Below are positions 9,008 to 17,063 of a stretch of DNA of 64,000 nt, piece by piece (the stretch's first letter is position 1; each line of letters opens with the position of its first letter). The stretch spans positions 171,541 through 235,540 of the forward strand of contig CAZQWM010000001.1 of assembly GCA_964597035.1 (NCBI GenBank). Reading direction: 5' to 3'. The notes under the pieces are model-generated. The model was not told the origin of the DNA. It saw only the letters and a list, made by a program, of their open reading frames with translations, and searched no databases. Source of the DNA: Fen-1362 sp964597035. GTDB taxonomy: Bacteria; Planctomycetota; Phycisphaerae; Sedimentisphaerales; Anaerobacaceae. The translations under genes and the position numbers were made by a program.

Positions 9008-9065
9008 AGCAAGAATGCAAAAGTAAGGTAGTGATTGAAAGAGTGGTCAATAGCGAGGGCTTGTG

Positions 9066-10616
9066 ATGGCATATGAGCTTACTATCTTCAAGGGAACTGA
9101 AACGGAGCTGGATGGGGATTACTTGGACTGGCTGGTTGATGAACGAGCGGGGCAGGTGCAGACGCATTTCGGCAAGCTGTGGGAATACTACGCGAATCCG
9201 ATATTGGATTTGCACCCTTCGACAGGGCTCAGGGCAGGCAGTTTTTCAGTCGGGCGGAAGGTAAACGAGAGCGGCAGATGCTACGTTCAGGCGCAGGAGT
9301 ATGGTCTGCCGGCAAGGATAACGGGATTAGTGCGATGCGCTGAAGCGGGGGTGTTCGGCGGAAGAGCGGTCGGGGACATTCAGCGCAAGGAGGTGGTTGT
9401 TGAGAACGATATAGCGTGGCGGATAAACGCCGCGGTGGATTTTCTATTTGGTAAGCCGGTAAGCGTAGTATCCCGGTCACCGGACGGCACGAAGCGAGCA
9501 GAAATCGAGGAGATATTGAAGGCGGTTTTTTCGGCCAACGGCGGAATCGGGTTTTTACAGGATATGGCAGTGCTCGGGGGCGTCTATGGTTTCGTCGATT
9601 GTATGGTCAGGCCTGGCCGAGAAGTGTATGAGCGCATTTCCGACTCATCCCAGGACCTTACGTACGAGGTCGTGCTGCAATTAGCACGAACAATCGGGCT
9701 GGAGCTGATAGAGGCGCCCCGGGCGCTGCCTGTTCTGGATGAGAATGATTACCGCAGGGTGATTTACTACGTGCAGCATTTTCAGCAGGCGAGGAATCAA
9801 CTGAGCAAGGGCGGTGCGTTGTCGCGGCTGTTCGGCAAAAAGAGCGATACGCGGCAGGTTGTCTGGGTGACTGAGATTACTTCGGCGAGTGCGTGGCAGA
9901 GATACGAGAACAAGGAGCTTGTTGCGGAAGGAAATCTGCCATGGGGATTTTTGCCTGTGGTGCACATTCAGAATATGGCTCAGCCATTTTACTACGAGGG
10001 GCAAAGTGACGTTGAGCCGCTCGTGCCGATACAGGACGAGCTGAATACGCGATTAAGCGACAGGGCGAGCCGGATAACGATGCAGTCATTCAAGATGTAC
10101 CTGGGCAAGGGCATTGAGGGATTTACAGACAAGCCGGTTTCGCCGGGCGTGATGTGGTACACGGATAATCCGGATGCGGCGGTAGAGGAGTTCGGAGGAG
10201 ATACAGAGACGCCGAGCGAGGGGCTGCACATAGCGGAGATGCGTGAGGCGATGGACAAAATCAGCGGAGTGACACCGTTGGTGGCGGGCGTGATTCGCAG
10301 CAAGTTAGGTAATCTGACAAGCGCGGTAGCGCTGCGGCTGACGTTGATGGGGATGCTTTCCAAGACGGAGCGGAAGAGGTTCAGCTACGGCGAGGGGCTG
10401 AAGAAAATTGTGCGGATGGTGCTGGAGATTCTGGACAAGGCGAATATCTACAAGACAGGCGAGCGTGACAGGGAGGTGGAGATAATCTTCCCGAATCCGC
10501 TGCCGGAGAATGTGATGGAGAAATTAGAGGAGGCGAGGGCCAAAAAAGAGTTGGGCGTTCCAACTGAGCAGGTGCTCAAGGAACTTGGGTATGAGAGAAG
10601 TTTGGGAGGTGAGTAA
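9066..10616 (+). CDS. phage portal protein, SPP1 gp6-like
   Basis: A portal forms the dodecameric ring at one capsid vertex through which DNA enters and leaves. The ~516-residue length and motifs agree with the SPP1 Gp6-like family: WRINAAVDFLFGKPV near residue 120, FYYEGQSDVEPLVPIQDELN near residue 315, TRLSDRASRITMQSF, and SAVALRLTLMGMLSKTERKR near residue 425. The peptide LHPSTGLRAGSF (residues ~51-62) overlaps a dispersed TTCGACAGGGCTC-type repeat and appears to be an insertion near the N-terminus. GTG 9063 directly precedes ATG 9066; I prefer ATG. It is the first gene of the cluster, and no terminase precedes it. Confidence 0.85.
   Translation: MAYELTIFKGTETELDGDYLDWLVDERAGQVQTHFGKLWEYYANPILDLHPSTGLRAGSFSVGRKVNESGRCYVQAQEYGLPARITGLVRCAEAGVFGGRAVGDIQRKEVVVENDIAWRINAAVDFLFGKPVSVVSRSPDGTKRAEIEEILKAVFSANGGIGFLQDMAVLGGVYGFVDCMVRPGREVYERISDSSQDLTYEVVLQLARTIGLELIEAPRALPVLDENDYRRVIYYVQHFQQARNQLSKGGALSRLFGKKSDTRQVVWVTEITSASAWQRYENKELVAEGNLPWGFLPVVHIQNMAQPFYYEGQSDVEPLVPIQDELNTRLSDRASRITMQSFKMYLGKGIEGFTDKPVSPGVMWYTDNPDAAVEEFGGDTETPSEGLHIAEMREAMDKISGVTPLVAGVIRSKLGNLTSAVALRLTLMGMLSKTERKRFSYGEGLKKIVRMVLEILDKANIYKTGERDREVEIIFPNPLPENVMEKLEEARAKKELGVPTEQVLKELGYERSLGGE
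9215..9239 (+). repeat. dispersed repeat inside the portal gene
   Basis: CCCTTCGACAGGGCTCAGGG followed by CAGGC resembles the TTCGACAAGCTCAGGGCAGG element seen in purQ (48660-48684) and elsewhere. It is read in frame as HPSTGLRAG. Confidence 0.6.
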
Positions 10617-10618
10617 CG

Positions 10619-11140
10619 ATGAGTGCGTCAGAGACGCAAGATGATTTGTCAGAAGACAGAGCGGAGCAGGAAGACGGGGACAATACCCGGTTAGTTCCTG
10701 TGGTTGAATCGATTCGCTACCGCAAGCGGGCACAGAGTGCCGAGAGGCGTGTTGAAGAGCTTGCGGGAGAGCTGGAGGATGTGCGTTCCGAGGCGAAACG
10801 GCTGGCTGATGAGCTAAAAGGGGTTCACAAAGACCAGGAGCTTGTGAAGCGGCTTGTTGCGGCCGGCGCGAGAGATTTGGAAACGGCGGTGCTGATAGCC
10901 AATACGCGGCTCGCCAGTGATGAGAAGGCGAATCTGGACGGCGTTGTGGAGCAGTTGAAAAGGGAAAAGAAGTATATGTTTGATGAGCAAGTTACTACGG
11001 GTGCATCTGTAAGAACGTCACCGGCGAAGGAACAGAGAAATGCCGGAACTGGTCTTGAGAGGGCGGCAAAGAGGGCCGCAGGCACAGGCAACAGGACGGA
11101 TTTGCAGGAGTACATGAAGAAACGAAGAAGCGTTATTTGA
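10619..11140 (+). CDS. putative capsid scaffolding protein
   Basis: The 173-residue protein is very charged and mostly helical. It has an acidic N-terminus (DDLSEDRAEQEDGDN), a long predicted coiled coil at residues ~38-75 (ERRVEELAGELEDVRSEAKR) and a basic C-terminus ending KKRRSVI. Small, acidic-to-basic coiled-coil proteins coded between portal and major capsid genes are typically scaffolds that shape the procapsid through a basic C-terminal capsid-binding end. No protease motif is visible. The start overlaps the end of the portal gene region closely (2-base gap after the portal stop). The role rests on position and composition, not on sequence identity. Confidence 0.6.
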   Translation: MSASETQDDLSEDRAEQEDGDNTRLVPVVESIRYRKRAQSAERRVEELAGELEDVRSEAKRLADELKGVHKDQELVKRLVAAGARDLETAVLIANTRLASDEKANLDGVVEQLKREKKYMFDEQVTTGASVRTSPAKEQRNAGTGLERAAKRAAGTGNRTDLQEYMKKRRSVI

Positions 11141-11155
11141 TTGTGGATTTAAAAT

Positions 11156-11204
11156 GGATTCCCGCTCCGCCACACAGACGGCGGACAAGTTTCGCGGGAA
11201 TGAC
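11156..11204. repeat. nested hairpin repeat between scaffold and capsid genes
   Basis: Outer arms ATTCCCGC (11158-11165) and GCGGGAAT (11194-11201) enclose inner arms TCCGCC (11166-11171) and GGCGGA (11180-11185). The outer ends are identical to the palindrome at 8983-9007. No T-run follows, so it is not a typical intrinsic terminator. Confidence 0.65.
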
Positions 11205-11227
11205 AAGAAAAGATAGGAGGACAAGAT

Positions 11228-12382
11228 ATGGCATTTACAGGAAAAGCGACATATTCAGCAGGAGCGACTTTGCCGGAGCTGGCTGAGGATGTTTCGGATT
11301 TGATTGGGATTATCTCGCCTTATGAAACACCTCTTCTGGATGCACTGGGCGACCCGATGCGAGAGGCGACAAGCACGCATCATGACTGGCTCGAAGATGA
11401 GCTGCTGCCAAACAAGGACGCGGTGAACGACAACACGTTTACCGACCCTGATGTGGACACACAGTTTGACGTGGACAACGGCAGCAGGTTCAGGGCGGGT
11501 GATCAGATACAGATTGAGGGCAGCGAAGAGTTGATGCTGGTTACAGCGGTCAACGGTGACACGCTGACGGTGGTTCGCGGCTATGCGGGCACGACGGCGG
11601 AGGATTTGGCGGACAATCAGGCAATCAACATCTTAGGCAACGCTGCATTAGAAGGCGATGAGAAACCGGGAGCAAGATTCACAAATCGGACACGGCTAGG
11701 CAACTACACGCAGATATTTGCGGCGACCGTTGAGGTCAGCGGGACGGATGTTGCAGCGAGCCACCTGGGCCTGGCGGACGAGATGGATTATCAGAAACAG
11801 GAACGGCTACGCGAGCTGATTCGAGACCTTGAGAATACGGTAGTCAATGGTGGACAGCCGGCAGGTAGTCCGCAGGGAAGCGATTCGATAAGGCGGACGA
11901 TGAATGGGATTGTGCAGCATTTGCAGACGAATGTCTTCCACACCGGCGATGCTGGTTTTCCATCGGGCGATGACTTAGACGAGGCGAAGATTAACTACGT
12001 GCTGCGGAACATCTGGGCCAGCAGCAGCGGCAATATCGACCTGATTGTCGCCGGTGGCTTTCAGAAGCGCAAGATTAACAATTTTGTATCGAGCAGCAGA
12101 AGTTTCGCGGCAGGTGACACAAAATTCACAGATTTGGTCAATGTCTACGAGAGTGATTTCGGTGTATGCCGGATTGTTACGACACGGTGGATGCCTCAGG
12201 ATGGGGTGTTGCTTCTGGATTCGTCGCGGATATCTGTGCTGCCGTTGGCTGGTCGGAGTTTTCACTTCAAACCGTTGGCCAGCGCCGGCGACTATGAATG
12301 CGGCGAGCTGATTGGCGAATATACGCTTGAGTTAAAGAACGAGGCGGCAGGCGGGATTATTCGGGGACTGAGCGTGAGTTGA
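11228..12382 (+). CDS. major capsid protein, SU10/DUF5309-like
   Basis: This 384-residue protein is the likely shell subunit. Its beginning, GISPYETPLLDALG-like (IISPYETPLLDALGDPMREA, residues ~27-46) and HHDWLEDEL, the middle segment VVRGYAGTTAEDLADNQAI, and the late regions NIDLIVAGGFQKRKINNFV and RIVTTRWMPQDGVLLLDSS resemble DUF5309, the SU10-type HK97-fold capsid family. It is preceded by a strong AGGAGG site 7 bases before ATG 11228. Position after a scaffold-like gene supports the call. No insertion-like or broken segments are visible, so the shell gene appears intact. Confidence 0.85.
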   Translation: MAFTGKATYSAGATLPELAEDVSDLIGIISPYETPLLDALGDPMREATSTHHDWLEDELLPNKDAVNDNTFTDPDVDTQFDVDNGSRFRAGDQIQIEGSEELMLVTAVNGDTLTVVRGYAGTTAEDLADNQAINILGNAALEGDEKPGARFTNRTRLGNYTQIFAATVEVSGTDVAASHLGLADEMDYQKQERLRELIRDLENTVVNGGQPAGSPQGSDSIRRTMNGIVQHLQTNVFHTGDAGFPSGDDLDEAKINYVLRNIWASSSGNIDLIVAGGFQKRKINNFVSSSRSFAAGDTKFTDLVNVYESDFGVCRIVTTRWMPQDGVLLLDSSRISVLPLAGRSFHFKPLASAGDYECGELIGEYTLELKNEAAGGIIRGLSVS

Positions 12383-12396
12383 GCGTTTGATGGATA

Positions 12397-12428
12397 GCGG
12401 ATAGTCCCGACTCATCGGGACTATCCGC
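12397..12428. repeat. perfect 14-bp stem hairpin after the capsid gene
   Basis: GCGGATAGTCCCGA (12397-12410) and its exact inverse (12415-12428) flank the loop CTCA. It lies 14 bases after the capsid stop and 32 bases before the next start. No T-run follows, so it could limit transcription or protect the capsid message 3' end rather than act as a standard terminator. Confidence 0.75.
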
Positions 12429-12460
12429 GTCCCGAATTGCGAGAAGGGAGTATAGTGACA

Positions 12461-13117
12461 ATGATAAGGTTCTGTAATGATATTGATATTTTGAAGTATG
12501 AGCCGGCATTGTTCGGCGAACTGCAGTTGGCAAATCAGATTCTGGCTGCAGGGTCTGGTGATGAGCTTGCCGGGACGACGTTTTCCGCCAGCGGTGCGGA
12601 CTTTGAATCGGCGGGCGTTGAGCCGGGCGGGGTGATTTACCTGCGGTCGGCAGACGGGTTGCTTGACGGCGCTTATGAGATTGTGGCGGTAGATTCGGCG
12701 ATGCAGCTTTGCGTGTCGGTTCTGCGTGGGGATTCGGAAGCGGACCCGATAGCGCCGCCAGGGGCCAGTGACATTTCGTATCGTGTCAGCACGCTTAGGC
12801 CACAGGCGGTGGAGACGAGCCTGCGACTGACGCGGTATCTGGGAATACAGCCGGGTCAGCCGGAGAGCGATGTTTCGGCAGAGGATATTCTGGATGCGGG
12901 AGTGCTAAAAGAAGTGTGTGCGTTTGGAGTGATAGCGTCGGCGTATTCGATGCTGGCGACTAACGTCGGCGGGGAGCAGTTCTGGAACAGAAGTATGCAT
13001 TACGAAGGGCTGTATGAGAAAGGCAAGGAGCGGTGCAGGGTGGCTTTGGATGTGAACGGCGACGGTATTGCAGACAGCGTTCGATTTGGCGGGTGCGGTC
13101 GGCTGATTCGTGATTAG
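12461..13117 (+). CDS. putative head-completion/connector protein
   Basis: The 218-residue protein follows the capsid gene, the usual slot for a head-tail connector or adaptor. Its middle has a small beta-rich part (GVIYLRSADGLLDGAYEIVAV), and the C-terminal half is helical with KEVCAFGVIASAYSMLATN and a run of Arg, Lys and Glu. The last segment, ALDVNGDGIADSVRFGG, contains a DxNxDG calcium-loop-like motif. ATG 12461 was chosen because GGGAG lies 10 bases upstream; a TTG at 12437 would start inside the spacer. No family could be named from sequence alone. Confidence 0.6.
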   Translation: MIRFCNDIDILKYEPALFGELQLANQILAAGSGDELAGTTFSASGADFESAGVEPGGVIYLRSADGLLDGAYEIVAVDSAMQLCVSVLRGDSEADPIAPPGASDISYRVSTLRPQAVETSLRLTRYLGIQPGQPESDVSAEDILDAGVLKEVCAFGVIASAYSMLATNVGGEQFWNRSMHYEGLYEKGKERCRVALDVNGDGIADSVRFGGCGRLIRD

Positions 13118-13131
13118 TCGGAGGAGGAAGT

Positions 13132-13500
13132 ATGAACGTGACTCTGGATGGACAGTTGTTGTTTGATGAACCTGTGGCGATTGAAGCGGGCAGCGTCGAG
13201 CGGGAGTCAATTGAGCGGTCGGTTGCAGGATTAGACGGTGTATTGAGTGTCGATTTGGGCGGACGCAGCAGAAAGATTCGGCAGAAAGGCAAGCTGCGGG
13301 CCAGGAGCAGGGTAGAACTGAATGGCAAAGTCGAAGCGATATCGGCGTTTGTGGATGGCGACACTCATACTCTGGTGGATTTGCAGGGCAGGACGTTTGA
13401 AAACCTGCGGGTTGATTCTTTCCATGTGAAGAGTGAGCAGGTAAGCGGGAGCGGCGTCGTTGTTGATTACGAGATGATTTGCACGCAGTTGGTGGCGTAA
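13132..13500 (+). CDS. small virion-module protein, function unknown
   Basis: The 122-residue protein is beta-rich (MNVTLDGQLLFDEPVAIEAG, LVDLQGRTFENLRVDSFHVK) and has no signal peptide, membrane span or known motif. An excellent AGGAGGAAGT site precedes ATG 13132. The final residues run to a stop at 13498-13500, and the next gene starts two bases later. Small beta-barrel proteins at this point of a head module are often head-tail joining or tail-tube proteins, and that is a guess here. Confidence 0.5.
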   Translation: MNVTLDGQLLFDEPVAIEAGSVERESIERSVAGLDGVLSVDLGGRSRKIRQKGKLRARSRVELNGKVEAISAFVDGDTHTLVDLQGRTFENLRVDSFHVKSEQVSGSGVVVDYEMICTQLVA

Positions 13501-13502
13501 CG

Positions 13503-14282
13503 ATGGGACTTATAAGCAGCGGAATAGATAAAGTTCGGGCATTTGAGCTGCCGGTTGGCGTGCGGACGGATGGCGGGATTGTTGCGGGACAGAGGGTTTG
13601 CTTAGTGCGATGGCGGTCGGAGTGGACCGACAAGATTCATCAGGTGTATGTCAACGGAAAGTTTGCTGGAGCGACGATTGATGCCGAGCAAAGGCAAATG
13701 GTGGTGCAAGTGGCCAGTTGTTTCGACAGAGCAGCGAGAGTCGAGGTTTTTGCGGTTGAGCCGAGTGAGGCGGATATCGATTTCAGTGGCCAGTTAGATA
13801 GAAGCGAAGGGGACAGCGGTCGTGTTAAGCTGAGCTTATTGCGGAGTCAGCGGCTGCCGGCCGATGCGAGATTCAAAGTTTACTATGACAAAGGGATGGG
13901 TGATATCGACTACGGGGAGGCGATAGGCGAAGGTTCTGTATGGGGATGCCGGCAGGATAAAGGGGGCTTTGGCTTAGCGAGGTTCGGTGAGGGGGATTTC
14001 GGCTACGAGTGGTCGGCAGGCGTGGGATTCGGCAGGGGCAGCTTCGCGTTGGGCGAATTTGGAGTGGATGCGGATATTATCGAATGGGTGAGTTCGGCAT
14101 TGGAGGCGAGTGTGTATCGATTCGCGGTAAAGACAGTTGACGAGAATGGTAATGAAAGTATCGCCAGCGAGACGGGGGATATAACAGTAATACCGGCGGC
14201 GAAACCAGCGAGTGGATTGGATGTGTTGTCGTTTGACAAAGGAGCAAATGTTTTGGCGCTTGAGACGAGTGGCGGACAGTAA
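13503..14282 (+). CDS. virion-module protein with fibronectin-III-like C-terminal half
   Basis: The 259-residue protein has a Gly/Phe-rich middle (GGFGLARFGEGDFGYEW, VGFGRGSFALGEFG) and a later segment (LEASVYRFAVKTVDENGNES) that has the look of a fibronectin type III strand pair. The segment PADARFKVYYDKGMGDIDYG is similar to PPAELRVYFDGGTGEVDYQN in the gene at 16377-17060, so the two are probably paralogues. ATG 13503 is used because a start at 13479 would overlap the previous gene by 22 bases. Likely an appendage or adaptor protein; not identified further. Confidence 0.5.
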   Translation: MGLISSGIDKVRAFELPVGVRTDGGIVAGQRVCLVRWRSEWTDKIHQVYVNGKFAGATIDAEQRQMVVQVASCFDRAARVEVFAVEPSEADIDFSGQLDRSEGDSGRVKLSLLRSQRLPADARFKVYYDKGMGDIDYGEAIGEGSVWGCRQDKGGFGLARFGEGDFGYEWSAGVGFGRGSFALGEFGVDADIIEWVSSALEASVYRFAVKTVDENGNESIASETGDITVIPAAKPASGLDVLSFDKGANVLALETSGGQ

Positions 14283-14317
14283 TAGTTCGACAAGCTCTCT
14301 ATGAAAGGAGCAGGATT

Positions 14318-15103
14318 ATGGCGGAGGTTTATCCGAGTGACAATGAATTATTGAATCTGCAGGCGGATGGTGAGACTGGAGTGGAATATATAGCGACGGG
14401 GCAGTCGCCCTACTACCTGCACTTTCGCAAACTGCTGTATCGAATACTGCTGGCGACGAGACGAGCGAATGACCTGAGGGTGTTTGATGAAGGCGGGCGG
14501 GATATGGGCGTGAAGCGAGGGAAGTTCTGGGCGGGGGCACAATTGGTCGAATATGGCGGGTCGTCCGGGAACACTTTGGCGGATGACAAGCCGGACATTT
14601 ATGTATACCTGACGGCGGATGGAGAGCTTGTCACGGATGAGTATGACGGTTTTCCGGATATGGCAGAGCAGCCGCATATTCGCTTGGCGACAATCACGAC
14701 ATCGGATGGGGATATAGCATCGATAACAGACCGACGGGTTGGTAATAGTATGCTGCCTTATGGTTCGGGTGGAGTGAAGACAGCTATCGAGGCGCACACG
14801 AGCGACGATACGCTTGCTGAGTATGAGTCGGGGAGTGTGCATACGAATCTTGGTTCGACTGGGACGGTTACGCTGACACTGCCGGCATTGGCATCTGAGG
14901 GGGCGATGTTTACGTTTGCGGTTCAAGCGTCACAGGAACTGCGAATCGACCCGGGGACGAAAGCGATAAGGGACGACAGCGGGCAGACTGCGGATAAATA
15001 CAAATCGGCAAGTGCTTTGGGTGCGTGTCTGAAACTGGCGGCGGATGCGAACGGCAACTGGGTGACGGTGGCGAAGAACGGGACCTGGACAGAGGAGATA
15101 TAG
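14318..15103 (+). CDS. putative fibre/appendage protein of the virion module
   Basis: The 261-residue protein has a clear AAGGAG site before ATG 14318. It starts with an acidic helical part (YPSDNELLNLQADGETGVEY), then beta-rich segments (FWAGAQLVEYGGS, KPDIYVYLTADGELVTDEYD) and a C-terminal region (SGSVHTNLGSTGTVTLTLPA, EGAMFTFAVQASQELRIDP) that resembles domains found near the end of phage tail fibres, where a linear strand series presents a receptor-binding tip. A fibre or spike role is inferred from this and from its neighbours. TTCGACAAGCTC occurs in the spacer just before it (14284-14295). Confidence 0.5.
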   Translation: MAEVYPSDNELLNLQADGETGVEYIATGQSPYYLHFRKLLYRILLATRRANDLRVFDEGGRDMGVKRGKFWAGAQLVEYGGSSGNTLADDKPDIYVYLTADGELVTDEYDGFPDMAEQPHIRLATITTSDGDIASITDRRVGNSMLPYGSGGVKTAIEAHTSDDTLAEYESGSVHTNLGSTGTVTLTLPALASEGAMFTFAVQASQELRIDPGTKAIRDDSGQTADKYKSASALGACLKLAADANGNWVTVAKNGTWTEEI

Positions 15104-15105
15104 GG

Positions 15106-16377
15106 ATGGTTTACATGAATGATTCGAGCAGGGTGTGGCACGTTGCAAAAAGCGGCAATGACGCTAACAGCGGGCACGCGGGGCAGTACCCGGTGAATCT
15201 GGCCAATGATGCGAAACTGACAATAGGTGCGGCAAAAAATGCGGCGAGTTCGGGCGATACGATTATTATCTGGCCGGGAGATTATGAGGAGAGCGTTTAT
15301 CTTTCTTCTAAATCATTGATGATAATCGGGACCAGTCGGAGCAAGACCAGAATAGTTCCATCGAGCAGTCACGGGTTGTGGGGTCTGGGACCCGGTTGTG
15401 TTGTGCGTAATTTGTCGATAGAGGCGGTAGTCGGCGGGGCCCTGGGTATAAATGCTCAATCAGTAGCGGGGCTTACAATTGATAATTGTGACCTGTACGG
15501 GGCTTATGACGCTGTTGCCATCAATCAGAGCACCGACGTCAGGATTATGAACAGTAAATTGCAGGGTAAGTACGACGGCTGTAATTTTGACAGGGTCTCG
15601 CGCCTGCTGGTCGATAACTGCGTCTTCTTCACGGACGGCACGTACGGCACAAACGCGTCTTCGAGAGGGGGGTATCTGCCGGGCGCTTATGGCGTGATAC
15701 GAAACAGCATATTCTGGGCGGAGCGAAATGACAGCTCATCACAGACATGCGCCGGCATTGACACTGTAACTGGTATGCGGAGCGCGAACTTAGTATTCGA
15801 CAATTGTCTGTTTTACGCTAGGAATGGGACGAATAATACGGGCAAATGCGCCGGCATCAGCATCGATTATGTGGGCGACAAGATGACGTTCAACAACTGC
15901 GTGGTCGTTGTGCCTGCGACGAAAGGCTCGATTTACGGTGTGCATACGAACAAGAGCGGTGCAACAGCACTGTTGAAGAACTGTATCATTTCGGCTTCTG
16001 CCAGCGGGACACCGACGCAGATATATGATTTGAAGAATGCGATCGGGTCGATAGTCGCAGCTAATTGCAGCTACGCGACGGCCAGTGGGGTTATAACACA
16101 ACAGGCGACCGGCTGGGCCAACGGACTGGCGGAGGCGTTGTTTACCAATGGTGCGGCGAACAAGCTGGTGGTCGATGGTTCGGGCAGAGTCGATGCGAGC
16201 AGTGTAAATGATATCGACGGTGACTTGCTGGCCAAAGCGGCGAAGATGCTGATGAATAAGGCGGTGCAGAACAAACTCACCGGCGAGATTAAATATTACG
16301 ACGACGACAGCCAGACGGTGATACTGACACATACGCCAGATGAGGATGGGTCGAGCTTTACGAGGGCGGTGAGCTAA
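15106..16377 (+). CDS. parallel beta-helix (pectate-lyase-like fold) virion-module protein
   Basis: The 423-residue protein has the N-terminal motif WHVAKSGNDANSGHAGQYPV typical of right-handed beta-helix proteins, then coils such as LTIDNCDLYGAYDAVAINQS, VRIMNSKLQGKYDG, LLVDNCVFF and LLKNCIISASA. In phages, beta-helix proteins often are tailspikes that bind or cut surface polysaccharide. No catalytic residues can be assigned. The start at 15106 was chosen because a start at 15025 lies inside the preceding gene. The stop (TAA) overlaps the next ATG by one base (TAATG), indicating coupled translation. Secreted host proteins in this window (e.g. near 62025) share the fold but not obvious sequence. 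Confidence 0.7.
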   Translation: MVYMNDSSRVWHVAKSGNDANSGHAGQYPVNLANDAKLTIGAAKNAASSGDTIIIWPGDYEESVYLSSKSLMIIGTSRSKTRIVPSSSHGLWGLGPGCVVRNLSIEAVVGGALGINAQSVAGLTIDNCDLYGAYDAVAINQSTDVRIMNSKLQGKYDGCNFDRVSRLLVDNCVFFTDGTYGTNASSRGGYLPGAYGVIRNSIFWAERNDSSSQTCAGIDTVTGMRSANLVFDNCLFYARNGTNNTGKCAGISIDYVGDKMTFNNCVVVVPATKGSIYGVHTNKSGATALLKNCIISASASGTPTQIYDLKNAIGSIVAANCSYATASGVITQQATGWANGLAEALFTNGAANKLVVDGSGRVDASSVNDIDGDLLAKAAKMLMNKAVQNKLTGEIKYYDDDSQTVILTHTPDEDGSSFTRAVS

Positions 16378-17060
16378 TGCAGCCGGTGTGGCTAAAAGAG
16401 GCGTTGTTCGCGGGGCAGACAGCCGTCGGGCATAAGCTGGCTACTTCGCTTGGTTTAGGGTGGTTCTGGTCGAGAATCAATGGCTGTCGGATTGTGTATC
16501 GCGGTCAGAGCATCGAAGGGATTGATGAAGTAGTTGCGGTAACAGAGGCGGACGCAAGTGAGATTGAATTGCCGAGTTATCTGTCACACGAGCCGGGGGA
16601 GGTTTGGTTTTATGTTGTGCGGTGCGCGAATCGATGCGGGAAGATTGAGCGGACGCTGCATGCGGCTGTTAAGGTTGCGATTGACGGTGAAGGTGAATTG
16701 GATGGAGGTAAGCCAAATGATGTTTTTGGTCTGGCGGCGGGACAGAAGCGAGATAGGAATATCGAGGTCGTCTGGCATTATTGCCCGATTGAACAGGAGG
16801 GTCCGCCGGCGGAACTGAGAGTGTATTTCGACGGCGGGACGGGGGAAGTTGATTATCAAAATCCCGTGGCAACGCTGAAGTATAAGGGGCGGAGATTCTA
16901 TCGGTGCAACAGCGAGCAATCCGGGCAGGGGCGATATGCGTTTTCGGTAAGGGCTGCGGATGTGGAAGGCAACGAGCATAAGTCGATGAAGACAATCGCT
17001 GTGGAGGTTGTAGAGCGACAGCCGGAAATGATTGAGATTGTGGATGTCGAGAGTGGATAG
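16377..17060 (+). CDS. virion-module protein, paralogue of 13503-14282
   Basis: The 227-residue protein opens with MQPVWLKEALFAGQTAVGHK, has beta-rich segments in the middle and a C-terminal part (PPAELRVYFDGGTGEVDYQN, RYAFSVRAADVEGNEH) that resembles the fibronectin-III-like half of the protein at 13503. The two genes therefore appear to share a domain. The ATG overlaps the previous stop. Probably an adaptor that joins the beta-helix protein to the particle; this is inference from order and similarity, as no database match is available. Confidence 0.5.
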   Translation: MQPVWLKEALFAGQTAVGHKLATSLGLGWFWSRINGCRIVYRGQSIEGIDEVVAVTEADASEIELPSYLSHEPGEVWFYVVRCANRCGKIERTLHAAVKVAIDGEGELDGGKPNDVFGLAAGQKRDRNIEVVWHYCPIEQEGPPAELRVYFDGGTGEVDYQNPVATLKYKGRRFYRCNSEQSGQGRYAFSVRAADVEGNEHKSMKTIAVEVVERQPEMIEIVDVESG

Positions 17061-17063
17061 GCA

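Larger units (their letters stand above)
8220..9065. other. 846-bp non-coding stretch before the virion gene cluster
   Basis: No convincing gene was found. It contains a 13-bp iteron-like array (8650-8701), an AT-rich tract (about 8740-8762), a paired inverted/direct repeat set (8706-8842), a purine-rich tract (8869-8972) and a GGATTCCCGC hairpin (8983-9007). The 75-codon minus-strand frame at 8286-8513 has no family features. Confidence 0.6.

Noticed and set aside
12397..12428. Hairpin as an intrinsic terminator
   Set aside because: No T-run follows the stem, and the next genes of the same module continue directly.
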